From Mycobacterium adipatum (GTDB lineage Bacteria; Actinomycetota; Actinomycetes; Mycobacteriales; Mycobacteriaceae), in NCBI RefSeq assembly GCF_001644575.1, contig NZ_CP015596.1:2294001-2358000 (forward strand): DNA of 64,000 nucleotides, in the 5' to 3' direction. The position numbers and the translations under genes are program-made. The notes under the pieces are model-generated. The model searched no databases. It had not been told where the DNA came from and saw only the letters and a program-made list of their open reading frames with translations. The first letter of the stretch is position 1, and every line of letters begins with the position of its first letter. Below, piece after piece: positions 52,337 to 61,894 of this stretch.

Positions 52337-53554
52337 ATGTCTGACACGCTGACCGAAACCGACACCCCGGAATATCCCATGGAGCGGGAGGCCTCTTGCC
52401 CGTTTTCGCCGCCGCGGCAGATGCTGGGCAACCCCAAAGGGCTTTCCCGGGTGCGTATCTGGAACGGCGACACACCGTGGTTGATCACCGGTCACGAAGA
52501 GGCCAAGGCGTTGTTCGCCGACGCGCGGATCAGCGTCGATGACCGACGCGTCGGGTTTCCGCACTGGAACGAGCATATGGCGGCCACCGTGGACAAACGC
52601 CCACGTTCGGTGTTCACCGCCGACGCCGAGGAACACACCCGGTTTCGTCGGATGCTGTCCAAGCCGTTCACCTTCCGCCGCGTCGAGGGCCTCCGGCCGG
52701 TGATCCAGAAGATCACCGACCAATGCATCGACGAGATCCTGGAAGGGCCGCAGCCCGCCGATATCGTCGACAAGCTCGCGCTCCCGGTGCCGACGGTCGT
52801 GATCAGCGAAATGCTCGGTGTCCCTTACGAAGACCACGAGTTCTTCCAGGAGCACGCCAACGCCGGGCTGGCCCGTTACGCCGCGGCGGACGCGATGCAG
52901 AAGGGTGCGATGAGCCTGCACCAGTATCTGATCAACCTGATCGAGAAGAAACAGGCCGAACCGGCCGAGGATGCGGTGTCCGACCTGGCCGAGCGGGTGA
53001 CCGCCGGCGAGATCAGCGTCAAGGAGGCCGCGCAGCTGGGGACCGGTCTGCTCATCGCCGGGCACGAGACCACGGCCAACGTGATCGGCATCGGTGTGCT
53101 GGCGCTGCTGGAGAATCCCGAGCAGGCCGATTTCCTGCGTAATGCCGACGATCCCAAGGTGATCGCCAACGCCGTCGAGGAATTGATGCGCTACCTGTCG
53201 ATCATCCAGAACGGACAGCGCCGCGTCGCCATCGAGGACATCGACATCAGCGGTGAGACCATTCGGGCCGGTGAGGGTGTGATCATCGACTTGGCTCCGG
53301 CCAACTGGGACCCGAAGGCCTACCCCGAGCCCGACAAGCTCGACCTCACCCGCAACGCAAGCCAGCAACTCGGCTTCGGTTACGGCCGGCACCAATGCGT
53401 CGGACAGCAGCTCGCGCGCGCCGAACTGCAGATCGTGTTCCACACGCTGCTGCGCCGCATTCCGACCATGCGCCTGGCGATTCCATTTGCTTCGGTGCCG
53501 TTCAAGCACGACCGTCTCGCCTATGGCGTCTACGAGCTTCCGGTGACCTGGTAG
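52337..53554 (+). CDS. Cytochrome P450
   Basis: A 405-residue soluble bacterial P450. Heme-binding FGYGRHQCVG with Cys354 as iron ligand, I-helix AGHETT (241-246) with the oxygen-activating acid-Thr pair, and K-helix EELMRY. One feature is unusual: ENG-like NGQRR after the EXXR region is standard, so I see no damage. A hydroxylation of the entry substrate at an unactivated carbon is plausible. The CYP family number cannot be given without comparison. Confidence 0.94.
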   Translation: MSDTLTETDTPEYPMEREASCPFSPPRQMLGNPKGLSRVRIWNGDTPWLITGHEEAKALFADARISVDDRRVGFPHWNEHMAATVDKRPRSVFTADAEEHTRFRRMLSKPFTFRRVEGLRPVIQKITDQCIDEILEGPQPADIVDKLALPVPTVVISEMLGVPYEDHEFFQEHANAGLARYAAADAMQKGAMSLHQYLINLIEKKQAEPAEDAVSDLAERVTAGEISVKEAAQLGTGLLIAGHETTANVIGIGVLALLENPEQADFLRNADDPKVIANAVEELMRYLSIIQNGQRRVAIEDIDISGETIRAGEGVIIDLAPANWDPKAYPEPDKLDLTRNASQQLGFGYGRHQCVGQQLARAELQIVFHTLLRRIPTMRLAIPFASVPFKHDRLAYGVYELPVTW

Positions 53555-53604
53555 GTCGCTCGAACCACCCCTCAGTCCACCGCCCACCCGATCGGAGACA
53601 TGAA

Positions 53605-54777
53605 ATGTCCAGCGCCACTGCCCTCTACCCGCCGGAAGGATTCGGCGCTCCCAAAGACCGACGCGGCCACGCGTCGCCGGACGGACTGGCCGGATTGCCC
53701 CAGGGCACCGAGATCTTCTCGGCCGACAACCACATCTCCGTCGCCGATGACATCTTCTATGAACGTTTCCCCGACGAGTTGAAGGGCGCTGCGCCGCGCA
53801 TCTGGTACGAGGACGGCGCCTATATGGTCGGGATGAAGGGCAAGGCCTGGACCGGTGGTGACTTCGGCCGGGTCCTCATGCAGTACGACGACCTCGCCGG
53901 CGCCGCGTCGAACAATATCGAGGCCCGTATCCGTGAGCTCAAGGAAGACGGTATCGACAAGGAACTGGCATTCCCCAACGCCGTGCTCGCGCTCTTCCAC
54001 TACCCGGATAAATCGCTGCGCGAGCGGGTATTCCGGATCTACAACGAGCACATCGCCGATCTGCAGGAGCGCTCCAACGGACACTTCTACGGTGTCGGGC
54101 TGATCAACTGGTGGGACCCCAAGGGCACGAGAAGCACACTGGCCGAGTTGAAGGCTCTCGGACTCAAGACGTTTCTGCTGCCGCTGAATCCCGGCAAGGA
54201 CGACGACGGCAATATCTACGATTACGGCGGCGCGACACTGGACGCGGTGTGGGACGAGATCGAGGACGCCGGCCTGCCGGTCAGCCACCACATCGGCGAG
54301 ACCCCGCCCAAAACCCCGTGTGAGAACAACAGTGTCGTCGTGGGCATGATGGTCAACGTCGACTCGTTCCGGGAACAGTTCGCCAAGTACCTGTTCTCCG
54401 GCATCCTCGACCGCCACCCGAGGCTCAAGATCGGATGGTTCGAAGGTGGAATCGCTTGGGTGCCGACGGCGCTGCAGGACGGCGAGCACATGCTCGCTTC
54501 CTACCGTCACATGTTCAACCACGAACTGCAGCATGATATCCGGCACTACTGGGACAACCACATGAGCGCATCATTCATGGTGGATCCGCTGGGCCTGCGG
54601 CTGATCGACGATATCGGCGTGGACAACGTGATGTGGTCCAGCGACTACCCGCACAACGAGTCCACGTTCGGGTATTCCGAGAAGTCGCTGGCGACCGTCG
54701 TGGATGCGGTCGGCCCGGAGAACGCCGCCAAGATCGTGTCGACGAACATCCAGAAGTTCCTCGGTCTGCAGTCATGA
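53605..54777 (+). CDS. Amidohydrolase-family (COG2159-type) protein
   Basis: A 390-residue TIM-barrel metal-dependent hydrolase or decarboxylase. The start of the barrel is FSADNHISV, where the usual DxHxH is reduced to D-N-H; later come VSHHIGE (metal His), FEGGIAW and the final SSDYPHNES with the catalytic Asp. This group includes decarboxylases acting on cyclic acids as well as hydrolases. ATG 53605 (GGAGA upstream); stop overlaps the first M24 gene. Reaction not determinable. Confidence 0.86.
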   Translation: MSSATALYPPEGFGAPKDRRGHASPDGLAGLPQGTEIFSADNHISVADDIFYERFPDELKGAAPRIWYEDGAYMVGMKGKAWTGGDFGRVLMQYDDLAGAASNNIEARIRELKEDGIDKELAFPNAVLALFHYPDKSLRERVFRIYNEHIADLQERSNGHFYGVGLINWWDPKGTRSTLAELKALGLKTFLLPLNPGKDDDGNIYDYGGATLDAVWDEIEDAGLPVSHHIGETPPKTPCENNSVVVGMMVNVDSFREQFAKYLFSGILDRHPRLKIGWFEGGIAWVPTALQDGEHMLASYRHMFNHELQHDIRHYWDNHMSASFMVDPLGLRLIDDIGVDNVMWSSDYPHNESTFGYSEKSLATVVDAVGPENAAKIVSTNIQKFLGLQS

Positions 54778-56042
54778 CGGCGGCGACAGTGTCCGGGGTC
54801 ACTCAGATCGCCCGCACCGGGTACAGCCGGCTGGACATCCCGGACGAACCCGACCTGGACCGGATGCGCCGTGAGGTCTCGGCGCGCTTGCAGGCGGCGA
54901 TGGCCGATCACGGCGTCGATGTCCTGGTGCTGTTGGGCAACAGCAACGTCATTTACGCGACGGGGATCAGCTGGCCGCTGGCCGACGCCGGGTTGTCGCA
55001 TATCGAGCGGCCGGTCGCGGTCGTGGTGGCCGGCGACGAGCATCCGCATCTGTTCCTCCCGTTCCGCGAGGGGTCTGCCAGTGAGTCCGGCCTGCCCGCC
55101 GATCACCTCAACGGGCCGGTGTATCTCGAGTTCGAGGAGGGCGTCGGGGATTTCGCCCGGATTCTCGGCCGGTTGCTCCCGGCCGGTGCCACCATCGCGG
55201 TCGACGAGCTGACCGGCGCGATGCGCCGGGCCGGCAGCGCACTGTTCCCCACCGAGCCGGTGGATGCCGCGCCGGTGATCGGCGCGGCCAAACTGGTCAA
55301 GACCATTGACCAGATCTCCTGTATCCGCCGGGCCTGCCAGATCACCGAGCAGGCTGTCGCCGAGATCCAGAAATCACTGGTGCCGGGCGTGCGCCAGATC
55401 GACCTGTCCGCCGAATTCGTGCGTCGCACCTTCGAACTCGGCGCGACGACGAACATGTTCGATTCCATCTGGCAGGTCATGCCGACCTCCAAGGCGGCCG
55501 GCACCTGGACCACCACCGGCGATCTCGCCCTGCCACTGCTGACCACCGAGCGTGAAGTCGCCGAGGGTGACGTGTTGTGGACCGACGTCTCCATCGCCTA
55601 CCGCGGATACTGCTCCGACCACGGTCGCACCTGGATCGTCGGTCAGGATCCGACCCCGGCGCAGCAGGCGCAGTTCGACAAGTGGCGCACGATCGTCGAC
55701 GCCGTCCTGTCGGTGACCAAGGCCGGTGCCAGCTGCGGTGACCTCGGACGCGCCGCCACCGCGGCCGCCGGCGGGCAGAAGCCCTGGCTGCCGCACTTCT
55801 ATCTGGGTCACGGGATCGGGACCAGCGCCGCCGAGATGCCGATGATCGGCACCGATCTCGGCCAGGAGTGGGATGACAATTTCGTCTTCCCCGCCGGGAT
55901 GCTGCTGGTGTTCGAGCCGGTGGTCTGGGAGGACGGCACCGGCGGCTACCGCGGTGAGGAAATCGTGGTGGTCACCGACGACGGCTGGATGCCGCTGACC
56001 GCGTATCCGTACGACCCCTACGAGGTGTCCAATGGGAACTGA
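54774..56042 (+). CDS. M24-family (creatinase/Xaa-Pro peptidase-like) enzyme, intact metal site
   Basis: A 422-residue pita-bread protein with an N-terminal creatinase domain (about 25-170) and the catalytic domain after it. All five metal ligands are present: Asp271, Asp282 (TDVSIAYRGYCSDH), His346 (LGHGIGTS), Glu381 (VFEPVVW) and Glu395 or Glu396 (RGEEIVV). M24 members include dipeptidases, creatinase and the lyase DddP, so the reaction could be other than peptide cleavage. Overlaps the next M24 gene by 11 bases. Confidence 0.87.
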   Translation: MTAATVSGVTQIARTGYSRLDIPDEPDLDRMRREVSARLQAAMADHGVDVLVLLGNSNVIYATGISWPLADAGLSHIERPVAVVVAGDEHPHLFLPFREGSASESGLPADHLNGPVYLEFEEGVGDFARILGRLLPAGATIAVDELTGAMRRAGSALFPTEPVDAAPVIGAAKLVKTIDQISCIRRACQITEQAVAEIQKSLVPGVRQIDLSAEFVRRTFELGATTNMFDSIWQVMPTSKAAGTWTTTGDLALPLLTTEREVAEGDVLWTDVSIAYRGYCSDHGRTWIVGQDPTPAQQAQFDKWRTIVDAVLSVTKAGASCGDLGRAATAAAGGQKPWLPHFYLGHGIGTSAAEMPMIGTDLGQEWDDNFVFPAGMLLVFEPVVWEDGTGGYRGEEIVVVTDDGWMPLTAYPYDPYEVSNGN

Positions 56043-57153
56043 GATCGAGGCCGACGGCCGGGCGCTGCGACTCAGCCGCCGTGCGCGCGCCATCGCGCAG
56101 ATGGAGGCGCACGACCTGGACATCCTGGTGCTGGGGCGGCAGGCCAATGTGCGCTACATCTCCGGTGCGCCACAGCTCTGGGTGGTGGGAACCCGGCCGT
56201 TCGGGCCCATCTGCTCGTATGTGCGGGCCACCGGGGAGATCCACCTGAACAGCACCTGGGATGAGGGCATCCCCGAGGAGATCCCGCACGAGAACCTCTA
56301 CGGGTTCGCCTGGAACCCGATGACCCTGGTCGGCATCATGGCGAAGATGAAGGGTGCCGACACCGCGCGACGGGTCGGAACCGATGCGCTGACACCCATG
56401 TTCGCCAAACTGCTGCCGATGGTGTTCCCTCAAGCCGAACTCGTCGATGCCGAGCCCGCCATGCGGGCCGCCCGGCGGGTCAAGACCTCCGAGGAGATCG
56501 CCGCGCTGCGGCGGGCACTGACCGTCGCCGAGGAGGCCCTGGCCAAGGGGGCCGCCGAGCTGACGCCCGGCACGACCGAACAGCACCTTGCCGGGGTGAT
56601 CCTGGAGGCCGAGGCGGCCGGCGGGGTCAGTACCCCCGCCACCCAGGACGCCGCGTGGGTGACCTCCAAGGATCACCCGTGGCGGCGCGAGCGCGGCGAC
56701 GGCACCGTTCGCGCGGGCGATCTGGTGGCGCTGTCGGCCGGGGTGCTCGCCGACGGGTATGTCGCGGAGGTGGCGCGCACGTTCTACATCGGCGAACCGA
56801 CCGATGCGGTCCGGTCGTTGTACCGACGCCGAGACCACCTGTGGGACAGGTTGATCGACGCCTGCCGGCCCGGAAACCCGGCCAGCGCCCTGCTCGATGC
56901 CTACGCACAGGCGGGTGAGCCGCTGCCGGCGATGCCGGTGGCGCACGGCCTCGGCCTCGGATTCGACCCGCCGGTGGTGTCACCGGCGCTGCGTGCCACG
57001 GCCGAACGCGACGTGCTGGCCGACGGCAACGTGCTGGCGGTGACCGGCTATGTCTGGGAACCCGGCGTCGGCGCGGTGTTCACCCGCGACGCCGTGGTGA
57101 TCGGCGCGGACGGACCCACGGTGCTGACCCAGACGAGCAAAGGAGCGTGGTGA
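56032..57153 (+). CDS. M24-family protein with degraded metal site
   Basis: A 373-residue M24-like protein. The fold is recognisable (NVRYISGAPQLW, MRAARRVKTSEEIAALRRAL, PVAHGLGLGFDPP), but the metal ligands have drifted: first Asp is Ser235 (LSAG), second Asp is Glu246 (VAEVART), the final Glu position reads TRD; His305 and Glu343 remain. It probably does not bind two metals and may be a partner subunit of the intact M24 next door, or have a new chemistry. ATG 56032 within the previous gene. Confidence 0.84.
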   Translation: MGTEIEADGRALRLSRRARAIAQMEAHDLDILVLGRQANVRYISGAPQLWVVGTRPFGPICSYVRATGEIHLNSTWDEGIPEEIPHENLYGFAWNPMTLVGIMAKMKGADTARRVGTDALTPMFAKLLPMVFPQAELVDAEPAMRAARRVKTSEEIAALRRALTVAEEALAKGAAELTPGTTEQHLAGVILEAEAAGGVSTPATQDAAWVTSKDHPWRRERGDGTVRAGDLVALSAGVLADGYVAEVARTFYIGEPTDAVRSLYRRRDHLWDRLIDACRPGNPASALLDAYAQAGEPLPAMPVAHGLGLGFDPPVVSPALRATAERDVLADGNVLAVTGYVWEPGVGAVFTRDAVVIGADGPTVLTQTSKGAW

Positions 57154-58112
57154 TGGCCGATCGGCCCACCCCGGAGGAGATCATCCGCTACGAGAAGGAC
57201 CGCAGCACCAAGATCGCGACCATCACGTTCGACCGGCCTGAGTTCCTCAATGCTCCGACGTCGATGGCCCGGCTGCGCTACGCCGACGTCCTGCGCGCCG
57301 CCAACGCCGACAACGACGTCAAGGTGGTGATCATCCGCGGTGTCGGGGACAACCTGGGAAGCGGTGCGGATCTGCCGGAGTTCATGGAAGGTAACGACAA
57401 TCCGGCCGCCCGGTTGGCCGAATTGCGGCTGGAGGATGACGGAGTCGGTGAGGTCAGCTATCCGCCGAAGGGCACCTTCCGCAACGGGGCCACCATCAGT
57501 TCGTGGTACGCGAACTCGCAGGCGGGCAACCGTGCGCTGCAGGATTTCAAGAAGATCAGCATCGTCGAGGCCAAGGGCTACTGCTACGGCTGGCACTTCT
57601 ATCAATGCGCCGACGCCGATCTGGTGATCTCCAGCGATGACGCGCTGTTCGGTCATCCGTCCTTCCGCTATCACGGTTGGGGTCCGCGGATGTGGACCTG
57701 GGTGCAGATGATGGGTCTGCGCAAGTTCCAGGAGATGGTGTTCACCGGGCGTCCGTTCACCGCCGCCGAGATGTATGACTGCAACTTTCTGAACAAGGTG
57801 GTGGCCCGCGATCGGCTGGAGGCCGAGACGCAGAAGTACGCACAGGCGTGCGCCCGGAACCGGCCGGTGGACACCGTGTTTCAGCAGAAGATGTTCTTCG
57901 AGATCTTCAAACAGCACCAGGGCGAGTACATGGGCAGCCTGCTGAGCGCCTTTTTCGAGTCGATGGGCAACGGCGTGGCCAACGACAGCGAGGACGACCT
58001 CGACATGTTCGATTCCATCGACTCCGGACTGTCGGCGGCGGTCAACGACAACGACAGCAAGTTCCCGCCCGACTTCCGGCTGTCGAAGAAGAACCGGAAC
58101 AAGCCCGAGTAG
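57153..58112 (+). CDS. Enoyl-CoA hydratase/isomerase family protein
   Basis: A 319-residue crotonase-fold protein: TITFDRPEFLNAPTSMARLR, first oxyanion segment GVGDNLGSGADLPEF, second EAKGYCYGWHFYQCADADLV. The second loop differs from the usual GxxxGGG, with bulky Tyr/Trp/His, suggesting a non-hydratase reaction. The acidic, disordered C-terminal tail (NDSEDDLDMFD) is unusual. ATG 57153 (AAAGGAG 8 bases upstream) is preferred to the GTG codons at 57147 and 57150. Confidence 0.83.
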   Translation: MADRPTPEEIIRYEKDRSTKIATITFDRPEFLNAPTSMARLRYADVLRAANADNDVKVVIIRGVGDNLGSGADLPEFMEGNDNPAARLAELRLEDDGVGEVSYPPKGTFRNGATISSWYANSQAGNRALQDFKKISIVEAKGYCYGWHFYQCADADLVISSDDALFGHPSFRYHGWGPRMWTWVQMMGLRKFQEMVFTGRPFTAAEMYDCNFLNKVVARDRLEAETQKYAQACARNRPVDTVFQQKMFFEIFKQHQGEYMGSLLSAFFESMGNGVANDSEDDLDMFDSIDSGLSAAVNDNDSKFPPDFRLSKKNRNKPE

Positions 58113-58114
58113 AC

Positions 58115-60529
58115 ATGAGCGCACCGCTTTCCGGCTACACCGTCGTCGACCTGTCCACCGGCATTGCCGGTGCCTACTGCACCAGGATCCTGGCCGACGG
58201 GGGTGCCGACGTCATCAAGGTGGAATCACCCGGCGGAGACCCGCTACGGCAGTGGTCGGCCTCCGCAGCACCCATCGCGCCCGGCGACAGCGGTGCGTTG
58301 TTCACGTTCCTCGGCGGTGGTAAACGCAGCGTGGTGATCGATCCGGACAGCGGAACCGCCCTGCTCGACCGGCTGGTGGCTGCCGCAGATGCCGTGGTGT
58401 GGTCAGCGGGGTCTGCTGTCGCCGAGATGATCTCGCCAGAGGAGCTGCACCGCCGCCACCCCCATCTGATCGTCACCGCGATCAGCCCGTTCGGGTTGGA
58501 CGGCCCCTGGCATGACCGGGCGGCCACCGAATTCACCCTGCAGGCCTGGTCCGGTGGCGCGATCGGGATCGGTCGCGGATCCCAGGACCGGGCGCCGGCC
58601 CACGTCGGCGGTCAGGTGGGGGAGTGGGTGACCGGCGCTTACGCCGCGGCCATGACGCAGGCGTTCCGGGTTCGTGCGCTGCGGGACGGGTACGGCGAGC
58701 TGATCGACCTGTCGGCGTTGGAGACGCAGATCCTGTGCCTGACCTACTATCCGGTCACCTACTTTCAGATGCTCGGCCGCCCGTGGCGCACCGAGCGGCG
58801 GCCCACTGTGCCAGGTGTCGCTGAGGCCGCCGACGGTCTGGTGGCGCTGGGGTGTGGCACGGCCCAGCAGTGGCATGATCTGTGCGTCATGTCAGGTCAC
58901 AGCGAGTGGATCGACGAGGACACCAGCCTGACCATCACCGAGCAGGCCAACCTGCACGCCGAAGAGCTCTATACCTGGCTCCGCGACCAGAACGTCGACG
59001 ATATCCGCGACCTGGCCTCGGCCTTCCGCATCCCGAACGCCCCGGTCGGCAACGGTGAGAATGTCACCGCGATGGATCATTTCGTCGAGCGGGCAGCGTT
59101 CGTCGACAACCCGCACGGCGGGTTCACTCAGCCCGCGCATCCCTACCGCATCGGTGGCGTATCACTGCGCCCGCCCAGCCCCGCCCCGGCTCTCGGCGAG
59201 CACACCGCAGAGGTGACCGCGCAGACTCCGACCGCACGCCCGGAACCGCAGCAACCGTGTGACCGGGACCGCCTGCCGTTCAGTGGCATGCGTGTCCTGG
59301 ACATGACCACCTTCTGGGCCGGCCCGTCGTGCACCCACATCCTGGGCATGCTGGGCGCCGAGGTGATCCATCTCGAGTCGACCGCGCGCCCCGATGGCAC
59401 CCGGCTGATCGCGGGCATTCCGGCCAGTGAGGAATTGTGGTGGGAGCGCTCGCCGATCTTCTCGGCCCTCAACACAAACAAGAAGGGGTTGACACTCGAC
59501 TTCCAAACCGAGCAGGGCCGCGATCTGCTTCGCCGCCTGATCGGTACCTGCGATGTGGTGGTGGAGAACTTCACTCCTCGGGTCATCGACCAGATCGGTT
59601 TGGACTTCGAGGCCGTGCGCACCATGCGCGACGGCATCATCATGCTGCGGATGCCCGGTTTCGGCCTGGATGGTCCGTGGCGGGACAACCCGGCCTTCGC
59701 CTACATCATCGAGGACGCCACCGGTCTGAGTTGGCTGACCGGCTTCCCGGATCGCACCCCGTTCGAGCCGTATGCGGTGGGCGACCCGAACGCCGGGGTG
59801 CACGCCTTGAACGCGCTGCTGCTGGCACTCGAGCACCACCGCCGCACCGGCGAGGCGGTCCTGGTCGAGGCGGCGATGGCCGATGCCGCCCTCAACATCG
59901 CGGCCGAACAGGTGATCGAGTTCTCCGCGTACGGGGCTCTGTTGCAGCGCGACGGTAACCGTGGACCGGCCGCCGCGCCGCAGAACATCTACCGCTGCGC
60001 CGATATCGACGAGTTCGGCCGCGCCGACAGTTGGGTGGCGATCGCGGTGGCCACCGACGCGCAGTGGATCGCCCTGCGGGACGCATTGGGCGCACCCGAC
60101 TGGGCCGCGGCCGGGGCGTTGACCACCCGCGCCGGCCGAGTGGCGCAGCACGACCTGATCGACGGACACCTCGCCGCGTGGTGTGCGACCCGCGCCGGCG
60201 ACGAGATCGTCGAATCACTCTGGCCGGCGGGGGTTCCCGTGGCGAAGGTGATGCAGCCACACCGGCAGACCGAGCTGCCGCAGCTACGGCACCGCCGGTT
60301 CTTCGAGTTCGTCGGCCACCCGGTGAACCCAGCCGCGCCACACAGCACGTTGCCGATCGCGCTGTCACGAGGACCCGCGGAACTTCACCGCACGGCGGCA
60401 CCGTTGCTCGGCGAGCACAATGACGAACTGCTCACCCAGCTGGGCCTGTCGCCCGAAGAGATCCGGGCACTGCGGGAGGACGGCGTGATCGGCTCCGAGC
60501 CCGGTGCCCGCCGGACGGCGGCACGCTAG
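58115..60529 (+). CDS. Double CoA-transferase family III fusion
   Basis: An 804-residue fusion of two CaiB/BaiF units (about 1-380 and 385-804). Each starts with the family pattern (GYTVVDLSTGIAGAYC; GMRVLDMTTFWAGPSC). The catalytic Asp is kept in the second unit (Asp557, AVGDPNAG) but is Glu170 in the first (QVGEWVTG). The first half may therefore be structural or have altered activity. ATG 58115 is two bases after the hydratase stop. Role: CoA activation of, or transfer to, the pathway acid. Confidence 0.88.
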   Translation: MSAPLSGYTVVDLSTGIAGAYCTRILADGGADVIKVESPGGDPLRQWSASAAPIAPGDSGALFTFLGGGKRSVVIDPDSGTALLDRLVAAADAVVWSAGSAVAEMISPEELHRRHPHLIVTAISPFGLDGPWHDRAATEFTLQAWSGGAIGIGRGSQDRAPAHVGGQVGEWVTGAYAAAMTQAFRVRALRDGYGELIDLSALETQILCLTYYPVTYFQMLGRPWRTERRPTVPGVAEAADGLVALGCGTAQQWHDLCVMSGHSEWIDEDTSLTITEQANLHAEELYTWLRDQNVDDIRDLASAFRIPNAPVGNGENVTAMDHFVERAAFVDNPHGGFTQPAHPYRIGGVSLRPPSPAPALGEHTAEVTAQTPTARPEPQQPCDRDRLPFSGMRVLDMTTFWAGPSCTHILGMLGAEVIHLESTARPDGTRLIAGIPASEELWWERSPIFSALNTNKKGLTLDFQTEQGRDLLRRLIGTCDVVVENFTPRVIDQIGLDFEAVRTMRDGIIMLRMPGFGLDGPWRDNPAFAYIIEDATGLSWLTGFPDRTPFEPYAVGDPNAGVHALNALLLALEHHRRTGEAVLVEAAMADAALNIAAEQVIEFSAYGALLQRDGNRGPAAAPQNIYRCADIDEFGRADSWVAIAVATDAQWIALRDALGAPDWAAAGALTTRAGRVAQHDLIDGHLAAWCATRAGDEIVESLWPAGVPVAKVMQPHRQTELPQLRHRRFFEFVGHPVNPAAPHSTLPIALSRGPAELHRTAAPLLGEHNDELLTQLGLSPEEIRALREDGVIGSEPGARRTAAR

Positions 60530-60577
60530 CCGGACCGGCTCTCACTGTTCAGTTTTCAAGGGGCGTCGAGGCTCTGG

Positions 60578-61894
60578 TTATGCGGCGGCCGATAGGTCGG
60601 TCATGGTGCGCCGGGCGTGTGAGCGCAGATGCTCCGGTTCGGGCTCACCCGGCTTGTGCGGTGGGATGAACCAGGGGTGGCGGTCGCGGCCGAGGTAGAC
60701 CTGCCAGCCACCGTGGTGGATCAGGCTGTGGTGCAGCCGGCACAGCAGCACCCCGTTGTCCAAACTCGTTGACCCACCGTCGCTCCAGGGTTGGATGTGG
60801 TGGGCGTCGCACCAGGACACCGGACGACCGCACCCCGGATGCGCGCAGCCCCCGTCGCGCACCCCGAGCGCTTTGCGGATCGCCAGGGTGAACAGCCGCT
60901 CCGCGCGGCCGACATCAAGCGGCACCCCGGAGAAGTCGACGATCACATTGGTCAACGTCGAATCGCATGCGATCAGATCCGCGGTCGCGGCGCTGACCGG
61001 TCCACCGAACCCGAGGGAATCCACCGCCTCCTCACCGCGCTGCCCCGGGCGAATGAGCGTGACGTGCGGTAGCACCCCACCGGACATCGGTCGCGTCGAC
61101 TGCGACAGATAGGTGCGCAGGATCTGCCCGACCGCATCGCCACGGCGTTTGTCGATGGAGCGGGGGTCCGGCGACCCGTCGGGCAGTGGGACAGGCCGGC
61201 ATAGCGGATCCAGCGCCGCACACAGCCCTTCCCCGGTTCCGACGTCGAGGTTGAGGGTGGCCTCGTATCGGCCTTCCTCGTCCAGGACGAGGGTCATCGT
61301 GTTGAGGTCGGCGTCCTCGGCTACCGGTACCGCACGCTCCTGCGGCGGTAGATCTGCGGTGCGGTCGATGGCGATCGCCCGCGCCTTCTTCCCCACCTCG
61401 GCCGGGGTCGTCTGGGTCATCAGCTTGGTCACCACACTCGCCCGATCATCCTCGGACAGCTCGGTTCTGGCATTGATATGCGTAACGCCTTTGCCGACGG
61501 CGTCGGCGAACTCGATCCCGATCCCACCCAACCGTTGCGCGGTGGTCATCGCCGGCAACAGGTGCGCCGCGCGGCCCACCCGCACCGCCCGCACCGCCGC
61601 CCCAGGCGCCATCCCCAGCAGACTGAGCAGATCGGTGCCCGTCTTCAGGTGCCGCCGGGCCGGGATCCCGGCCCGCTCCGCAGCGGCCACCGCCGAGGCG
61701 ATGACATGGTCGGCCAGGTTGCGTACCGTCACCGCCCCGGCCAACACCGCCAACAGCGCGTCGTCATCGATCATTGGCCGCGGACACTCCAACAGATGAA
61801 ACAACGTCCGCTGCGCATCGTCGGCCGGCATCTCAGCCGGAGCCAGATCATCGATCAACGCATCAACAAAACAATTCACATCGGTGGCGTCCAT
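60578..61894 (-). CDS. DUF222/HNH endonuclease-domain protein (13E12 type)
   Basis: A 438-residue protein: DUF222 region (about 30-330) and a C-terminal HNH motif CDAHHIQPWSDGG...LCRLHHSLIHH. It belongs to the 13E12-repeat family, present in many copies in mycobacteria and regarded as mobile or repetitive. Start ATG 61894 with AAGGGACC-type upstream sequence. No obvious flanking repeats that I can find by eye. It is convergent with the CoA-transferase gene. Confidence 0.88.
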   Translation of the reverse strand: MDATDVNCFVDALIDDLAPAEMPADDAQRTLFHLLECPRPMIDDDALLAVLAGAVTVRNLADHVIASAVAAAERAGIPARRHLKTGTDLLSLLGMAPGAAVRAVRVGRAAHLLPAMTTAQRLGGIGIEFADAVGKGVTHINARTELSEDDRASVVTKLMTQTTPAEVGKKARAIAIDRTADLPPQERAVPVAEDADLNTMTLVLDEEGRYEATLNLDVGTGEGLCAALDPLCRPVPLPDGSPDPRSIDKRRGDAVGQILRTYLSQSTRPMSGGVLPHVTLIRPGQRGEEAVDSLGFGGPVSAATADLIACDSTLTNVIVDFSGVPLDVGRAERLFTLAIRKALGVRDGGCAHPGCGRPVSWCDAHHIQPWSDGGSTSLDNGVLLCRLHHSLIHHGGWQVYLGRDRHPWFIPPHKPGEPEPEHLRSHARRTMTDLSAAA

